A stretch of DNA of 64,000 bases. Source: Paramarasmius palmivorus. Lineage: Eukaryota > Basidiomycota > Agaricomycetes > Agaricales > Marasmiaceae. Under the pieces are notes generated by a model. It searched no databases. It saw nothing but the letters and a program-made list of their open reading frames with translations, and was not told the origin of the DNA. Made by a program: the position numbers and the translations under genes. The DNA is taken from NCBI GenBank assembly GCA_037176845.1, contig JAYKXP010000033.1, forward strand, positions 248,001 to 312,000. Direction: 5' to 3'. Of the stretch, positions 57,908-64,000 are shown one piece after another; within the stretch, counting starts at the first letter, position 1; each line of letters opens with the position of its first letter.

Positions 57908-60900
57908 ATGCTTCCCTTCCTCGACGGCCCCAACCCCCGTCGTACCATCAACCTCAGCGGTACATCCACCTCGACATCCCAATCTACAATCCTCGAACAA
58001 GCCAAAGCACGACGTAACGAACGGATCGAACAAAAACGACGCACGGACGCAGCTGTACGTCTTCAGGCGTGGTTTCGCGGGATACGTGAAGCGAGAAGGG
58101 TACGAGCGGTGTTGAGAGATGAGATTCTGCATGGGAGAGTGGGTGATTTGAGTGTGGATACGTTGAGGAGAGTTGTGTTGGTTGGGTGTGGGGATGTATT
58201 GGATCGTTGGGCTGAAGGAGTTGATATTCAGCGGATATGGGCAGAACAGCGAGAAGGCAGCTGGATAGTGTGTATGAAACAAATTTCGAGGCTTTTGGTC
58301 GCTGGAAAACCGGGGAACACGATACCAAAACTGCAAATTCTGCAAACACTCTTATCGTCGAAAGATATCCAGACATACCTTCTCGCTCACTCGTTCTACC
58401 CAACTCTCCGACAATCCATCCTAACCACACCAAAAACGCACGCTACACTTCCACATCTAATCACGCTCGCCACTCTACCGCCTCCACACACTCAGTTATT
58501 CACAGAAATCCTAACAATCCCTCTATTACCCAACCGCCTACCACTCCAAACGCTCACATACCTCTCTTCCCATCTACCTTTACACCTCTTACACACTCTT
58601 CAACCACCCATAGACCCCACAAGTCTCTCCACGCAACTCAAAATCGACCTCCTCGCAAACCTCTTGGCGTTCACACCTCCACGGTACACCAAACTCCCGC
58701 CTCCCGCTCTAGGCGCATACCTCTCCCTATTGGCGGACCTCTTGAACGCCTTACCTGCCGGTGCTTTAGAGCCTCCACTCCCTGCTACACACGTCGCCGC
58801 AGATGACGAAGACGACATACACGTATCAGTCGTAGACGCCTTCTTACCTCCGCCAGAGGCGTTGCCCAAACTCGACCCCAAAACACTCAAACGCCTCTCC
58901 GTACTCCCAACTCCAGCACACCTCGGCTCGTTATTCGCCTCCGCCAAGAGCCCTGTAACGCGGTATCCCTTGATCAGGTTTCTGCTCGCGCTCGTGGGTA
59001 CATGGCCTTCAAAACGCCAAGGTATACTCTCCTTTGCTTGGGGTGCGAATGGTGCGATTGTGAAGGAGCTTTGGAGAGGTTGGGTGAGGTCGTCGGGGTT
59101 AGGTCGGGATTCGTCTTCCACGGCGATGGACGTCGATTCGCCTGGGAAAATGAAGGAGAAGGAGGAAGCGTGGCCGGCGTTGTTGCTCCTTTGCGAGATG
59201 TACAATTCCGCGCTCCTGACGATGGGTGATGACGAGTTTTTTTCGACGTCCACGACCTCGGCTACGCGGAATCCGTTGTCTCTCGACGAAATCACCTCTC
59301 TAACGCGGATGTTACTCAATATCGCTTGGAACCTCTATATGTCCCCCTCCGCCCCTTCTTCCATAGCAACACGAACGATAATAACCCAAACACTCCAAGC
59401 CATCCACGCACGCGACTCCCGAAAACCATTCATCCCCGCCTCTGGTTGGCTCGTCTCCTCAACTTCCTCTTCCTCCGAATGGCAGACTTTCCTCGAGGCT
59501 GCTGTTGCAGAGGAACAAGCGTACCTCGATTCTCTCGACACCGATATCCCTTCTTCTACAGTGGAGGAACATCACCCAAGGATCAACCTTCCGAGGTTCT
59601 TTGGTCCACGGTTGGATATCCAGACAGCGCCGCTTGGTGGGACGAGAGGTGTAAGAGGAGGAGGAACGGGGAAGAAGAAGAAGGAGTATTTGGGGCCGAG
59701 ACAGGCGGTGTTGAATAATATCCCGTTTGTGATACCGTTTGAGGTTAGAGTGGCGGTGTTTAGGGAGTATGTTAGGTTGGATGCGATTAGGAACGGTGTT
59801 GCTCGTGGTAAGCCCCTTCTCCTCCCTTCCCTTACCCCCACGCCCCGGCTGATAAGGAGTGAGTAGATAGGTACACCCCGCATCAGAGAAGGTCTAGGAT
59901 CGATATCCGCCGAACACATCTCGCGCAGGATGGGTTTGATAAGATCTCTGCCGTTGGGGATGGGGAGTTGAAAAGGGGAGTGGAGATTGTGTTTGTGGAT
60001 CGGTGGGGGGAGGAGGAGTGAGTCCCTTTCCTTTTTCTTCACTTTTTTCTTGTTTTGGGGAGACAGGGGCTGACGCGACGCACAGGGCAGGTATCGACGG
60101 CGGAGGCGTATTCAAAGAATTCCTCACGTCGCTCTCGAAGGAGGTGTTTGATACAGATAGGGGGCTGTGGAGGGTTAATAAGAGGATGGAGTTGGTTCCG
60201 AGTGCTGGGGGTGTTAGTGTCGAACGTGCGTCCGTTTCTCTTTATTCTTTGGGTTGAATGGGGTGTTGATGGGGGGTGCTAGCGCATAGCTTGAATTGGT
60301 ATAGGTTCATAGGCCGAGTCCTGGGCAAGGCGATGTACGATGGGATCCTGGTAGATGTGGTGTTTGCGAATTTCTTTTTGGGAAAGGTACGTCCCTTCCT
60401 TCCACACCCCCTTCCTATACCCCTAAAAACAGGAGGCTAATACCCCTCGTGCAGTGGCTCAACCGCCAATCATACCTCGATGACCTCGCCTCTCTCGACC
60501 CCGAGCTTTACAACGGTCTGATCTTCTTGAAACATTATCCAGCGGAGAAGGTTGAAGAGTTGGGGTTGGTGTTTAGTTTGGATGTTGAAGGTGCGCCTGC
60601 CCTTTACCCCCATTCCCCATTCCCCCTACCCACGCTAACGCGCGCGCAGAGTTTGGCGTAACGAAAACACATGAACTCATCCCTGGCGGTTCTAGCACAC
60701 CCGTTACGGCGTCGAATCGTCTACAGTATATCTACCTCGTATCGCATTTCAAGTTACGCAAGGAGATTAAGAAACAGAGTGAAGCGTTTTTTGATGGTTT
60801 GGAGGGGATGGTTGAGGGGCGGTGGGTCCGGTACGTCCCTTTCTCCTTCACTCTATCTCTCCGTAAAAAAAATCAGGTATTGATGCAAGGTGAAATAGGA

Positions 60901-61353
60901 TGTTCTCCCAACCTGAACTCCAAATCCTCCTCGGAGGCTCCAACACCCCCATCGATATCGCCGACCTTCGTGCACACACCAATTACGGCGGGTTATATGA
61001 CGATAGAGAGCCGACGATTGAGGCGTTTTGGGATGTCGTGAAAGAGTTTGATCAGGAACAGAGGAGTAAGCTGTTGAGGTTTGTGACGAGTTGTTCGAGG
61101 GGGCCTTTGTTGGGGTTTAAAGAGCTTCAACCGCATTTTGCGATTCGAGATGCGGGGACGGATCAGAATAGGTTGCCTACGGCTAGTACGTGTGTTAATC
61201 TACTAAAGGTGTGTCTTTCCTTCTCCCTTCTTTTTGTTTGGATTGGTGTTAACGGGGTGAAATGGGTAGTTACCGAGGTACACCGACAAGGCGGTGTTGA
61301 AACAAAAACTGTTGCAGGCGATTAATGCGGGGGCTGGGTTTGATTTGTCGTAG
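57908..61353 (+). CDS. HUL5: HECT-type E3 ubiquitin ligase (Hul5/UBE3C-like)
   Basis: Eight exons: 57908-59807, 59867-60017, 60086-60225, 60283-60386, 60455-60590, 60650-60830, 60899-61208 and 61270-61353. They total 3006 bases, or 1001 residues. The N-terminus MLPFLDGPNPRRTINLSG, followed by an IQ-type helix (RTDAAVRLQAWFRGIREARR), is the usual start of this family. The HECT domain fills the last 370 or so residues: RRTHLAQDGFDKI, EAGIDGGGVFKEFL, SLNWYRFIGRVLGKAMYDG, GGSNTPIDIADLRAHTNYGG, and TASTCVNLLKLPRY with the catalytic Cys. It ends AGAGFDLS. In yeast and human the family extends ubiquitin chains at the proteasome and helps clear misfolded proteins. The upstream ATG at 57695 was not used because it lies in the tRNA. 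Confidence 0.94.
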
Positions 61354-63068
61354 ACGTGGTTGAGGCTGGTGGGGGTGTAGGATTAGATTGTATTACTTGG
61401 CATTCGTTAGATTTCTTGTCGGTTTTATGCGATTTGTGATGACGCGCAAGATCGTTTTTGGAAGGACAATGTCTCGGGGCGTGGAGAAGTGGTAAATGAA
61501 GTGAGCATGGGTTGCGTTCGGTGACTCGTTGTAGCAGAACGTAGAGCGGAGACGCGTGGTTCGTTACCACCATGATTTCGGTTCGTTGGAGCAGAAGGTA
61601 GACACGCTAGTGTTAGCGGTCGAGTTGATTATAGTTCGTGTTGCAACGCGTTCATGGGTTACAAACGCGCATGAAAATCTAGTTTAGCGTCACGATATAC
61701 GGTCCAAGGTTGAAATCGCAAGTATCAAGCCTCATGAAACAATCAAAGCCGTGTGAAAAATGTCGTTCTTAATCCTTTGAACGTAGTATCACGTAGATTG
61801 GTATACGGAGTGTTATCACCAAGGTTTCAGCTCTTCCTTAGAGTTTACGCTGAGGTTCATTCGTTGGAGCAGAACGTAGGTTAGATGTCAGAGACGCGTG
61901 GATTGCGTTTGGTGACTCGTAGCAGAATGTGGAGTCGTGATGTTTGGAGCAGAAGGTAGACGCGTGTCGAGTTGATTAAAGTAGAGACAATCCTTGTGGC
62001 TTCTGATGAGGTATGATTCGAGGTGTTACGACTTCTAAATGACGCGTTCATGGATTACAAGCACGTCATAATACTTTGAAAATCCAGTTTAGCTTCACGG
62101 TATACGGTTCGAGGTTGAAATCGCATGTATCAACTCTCATGAAACGATGAAAGCCGAATTCTTCGCCAATGTTATTGGTGAAAGATGTCGTTCTTAATCG
62201 CTTGAACGTAGTATCAGTGATACGAGAAGTTCGCGATTAAGTCGATTTGTAGAGATTGGCACCTTGCTGAAGTTGTTGTGGTAGCAGGAACCACCGTTTT
62301 CGTGAAATTAGTGATGAGGTATTTGGTTCTGGTGAAGTTCACGCTTATTGGAAATAACAGATGCTCGCGGTTGATTCGATTGCACTCCGTTGATTTTAGA
62401 GATCCCATAGCTTGACGCTGTCAATGGATAAGTAACGGTAATATTCTTCAACCAGAGCGATTATCCTATAGATTCTTGTATCAAAAAGCTATCTGGGAAA
62501 TCATCTTCCGGACGAGGAGTGGGATCTTTTGTCATACCGTCATCAGGTTCACTCGTCTTAGCAGTTGCCACGATTCTAGATATTTATGCTGGACAAGTCG
62601 ATTACATTTTGTTGGTCTAGCCTGAGAGTCAAGCTCGTCAGAAACCACCGTAACATATGATTGAGACTGCGAGGATACTTTGTGATAGTGATATGTACCA
62701 CTATCTACTTTACGACCAAGTTCACTCATAGGTGATCTATATACTACCCTTAAGACGTTCATGTCGATTGAACTCGGTTAATGTAGAGACAACGTCGTAA
62801 ATATCATGCTTTCTGCACAAGTATTCCTCAAGATCGGCATGGTCCTTATACCTGTATAACTTGAAGCTTCGATTGGAAGCACCAGCAGTGGGTGACAAGC
62901 GGTCTTCGCGCTAAGGAAGATTACATATAAGGGTCAAATGTCGCGTATCATCGAGGTTTGTCACTTGACGGAACAGCTGACTTGGGGCGCGTCATTTGTT
63001 ACCGCGGAAATCGCCGGGCGTCTAGAACACGCAATCGTCGCTCGCATCTTGATCAAAGACCACCACCA
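61354..63068. repeat. Intergenic region with a degenerate tandem duplication
   Basis: Two units, roughly 61507-61790 and 61901-62217, share the order GGTGACTCGT, AGCAGAAGGTAGACRCG, GACGCGTTCATG-like, TATACGGT and GTCGTTCTTAATC...TTGAACGTAGTATCA. Insertions of 20-30 bases separate them. From 62220 to 63068 I see no gene and no repeat. Confidence 0.65.
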
Positions 63069-64000
63069 TGTTTCTCAGGTATGTCTTTCAAATGTTTTGT
63101 ACAATCAATCTGGATATATGACTGGATCTAGGCCAAACGATGACGATACTTGCGACACTCCCGAGAGTCTTTCACCAGAACTCATCGATCTGCTTCGCTC
63201 AGGAAATCCACCAGAGGCCGAGGACCATCAGTATGCGAGAGGCGTTGTGGAACAACTTGACGGAAAGATATCGGAATACGGCCAGGCTATCACCGATCTC
63301 CACGCGCAGATTCGAATTGTCGAGGGAAAGAAAGCCAGCCTTGAACGGAAACGCGCACATTTTCGAGCTCTGATATCGCCAATCCGCCGTATTCCACCCG
63401 AAATCTTGACATCTATCCTCTTCCTCTCGTTACAAAGAAGATACGGAGAAAACGTATTCTGGGTCGAAACTCGTTCATGCACTCTCCAGTTCGGCCAAGT
63501 ATGCGCCTATTGGAGACGTATCGTGTCCTCTACGCCACAACTTTGGGCGGTGATGACTGTTTCTGCGAACAAAGACCATCCGAATGTCAAGCACATCTTT
63601 AATCATCACCTGGAGCGTGCAAACGATGCTGCATTTTACCTCTCGCTTAACATCGAGAAACAGGCGGCAAAATCAGCCTACATGGCACTCCTGATTGAAA
63701 GGAGGCACCTGTGGAGAGCGTTACATTTGTGGGGCGAATATCGACATGTTATTCCGTTTATTCAAGGCCTGGAGAGGTTACCCCATGCGCTCACGGTTCA
63801 GAAACTTGATATTGATTCAGGGATACCAGATAGCGGAGCGACACGACTGCCCGATGTTGCGACGCACGACTATTTGGAGGAGATACTACAATTCATCCAG
63901 ACGAAATGTCCCGATCTTCGGTGCCTCTCCCTTAACATTCTAACATGGTCGGGTCGACGTCCTATCCCACATTCCTCGTTCCTCTGTCAGCTTACCTCCA
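63069..64000 (+). CDS. F-box protein, 5' part (cut by window end)
   Basis: An 11-base first exon (63069-63079, ATG TTT CTC AG) joins to an acceptor ending CTAG at 63130-63131. The reading is MFLRPNDDDTCDTPESLSPE and onward without a stop to the window end. A coiled segment (VVEQLDGKISEYGQAITDLH) precedes the F-box core SPIRRIPPEILTSILFLSLQ and CAYWRRIVSSTPQLWAVM. It then has LLIERRHLWRALHLWGEYRH, aligning with LLIQRRELWKRLRLHGALHN of the gene at 47-48.8 kb. Likely an SCF substrate adaptor; the substrate-binding C-terminus lies mostly outside. Confidence 0.82.

Noticed and set aside
58237..59319. Long open frames on both strands overlapping the HECT gene
   Set aside because: The HECT reading frame is firmly identified. 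The others are shadows created by its Leu/Pro-rich and GC-biased codons.
1..64000. CRISPR arrays, prophage, operons or bacterial promoters
   Set aside because: Spliced genes, intron-containing tRNAs and fungal protein families show this is eukaryotic nuclear DNA. No regularly spaced repeats of the CRISPR kind are present.

Overview
The window looks like nuclear DNA of a mushroom-forming basidiomycete (Agaricomycetes). Genes are split by many short introns of about 45-70 bases with GT...AG ends. The protein families are typical of agaric genomes: OrdA-like P450s, a secreted large-subunit catalase, F-box proteins with an RIPPEIL-type motif, BTB proteins, seven-helix membrane proteins, and secreted proteins with one transmembrane helix. 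Four tRNA genes or pseudogenes contain introns at the usual eukaryotic position. I placed introns by hand from splice sites and reading frame. Where I added up exon lengths the total was divisible by three.

Layout. 1-4.2 kb: three related single-pass membrane-protein genes, one cut by the left edge and two in tandem with identical exon sizes. 4.6-6.7 kb: tRNA-Ile, an unrecognised 413-residue protein and tRNA-Thr. 8-10.3 kb: a six-helix protein and a seven-helix protein. 10.8-11.2 kb: a small element with 30-bp terminal inverted repeats. 11.9-25.7 kb: three apparently intact P450 genes plus a P450 remnant, interleaved with a GPI-type cell-surface protein, its truncated duplicate, and an F-box gene. 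26-27.6 kb: another single-pass surface protein. 29.5-32.3 kb: three tandem BTB genes. 34.9-36.3 kb: a seven-helix protein. 36.7-39.0 kb: a secreted catalase. 39.7-40.7 kb: a TAAC-rich repeat zone with a tRNA-like sequence. 43.7-55 kb: two glycosidase-like membrane proteins (the second with a nonsense codon), one intact F-box gene and several F-box remnants. 55.5-57.8 kb: five tRNA-Val(AAC) copies. 57.9-61.4 kb: a HECT ubiquitin ligase of the Hul5/UBE3C type. 61.5-62.2 kb: a degenerate tandem duplication. 63.1 kb to the end: the start of another F-box gene.

How it fits together. The HECT ligase and perhaps the two small-membrane-protein genes look like stable genes. The rest is a duplication-rich accessory region of surface proteins, F-box and BTB proteins (candidate substrate adaptors for cullin ligases) and oxidative enzymes. 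I see no convincing biosynthetic cluster: the three P450s are close relatives of each other and there is no backbone synthase in the window. They do share a core-promoter string and, in two of the three, a GC-AG intron.

The least expected signal is the repeated use of very small exons (6, 11, 13, 14, 19 and 22 bases) in four unrelated families. Most are confirmed by a paralogue inside the window.
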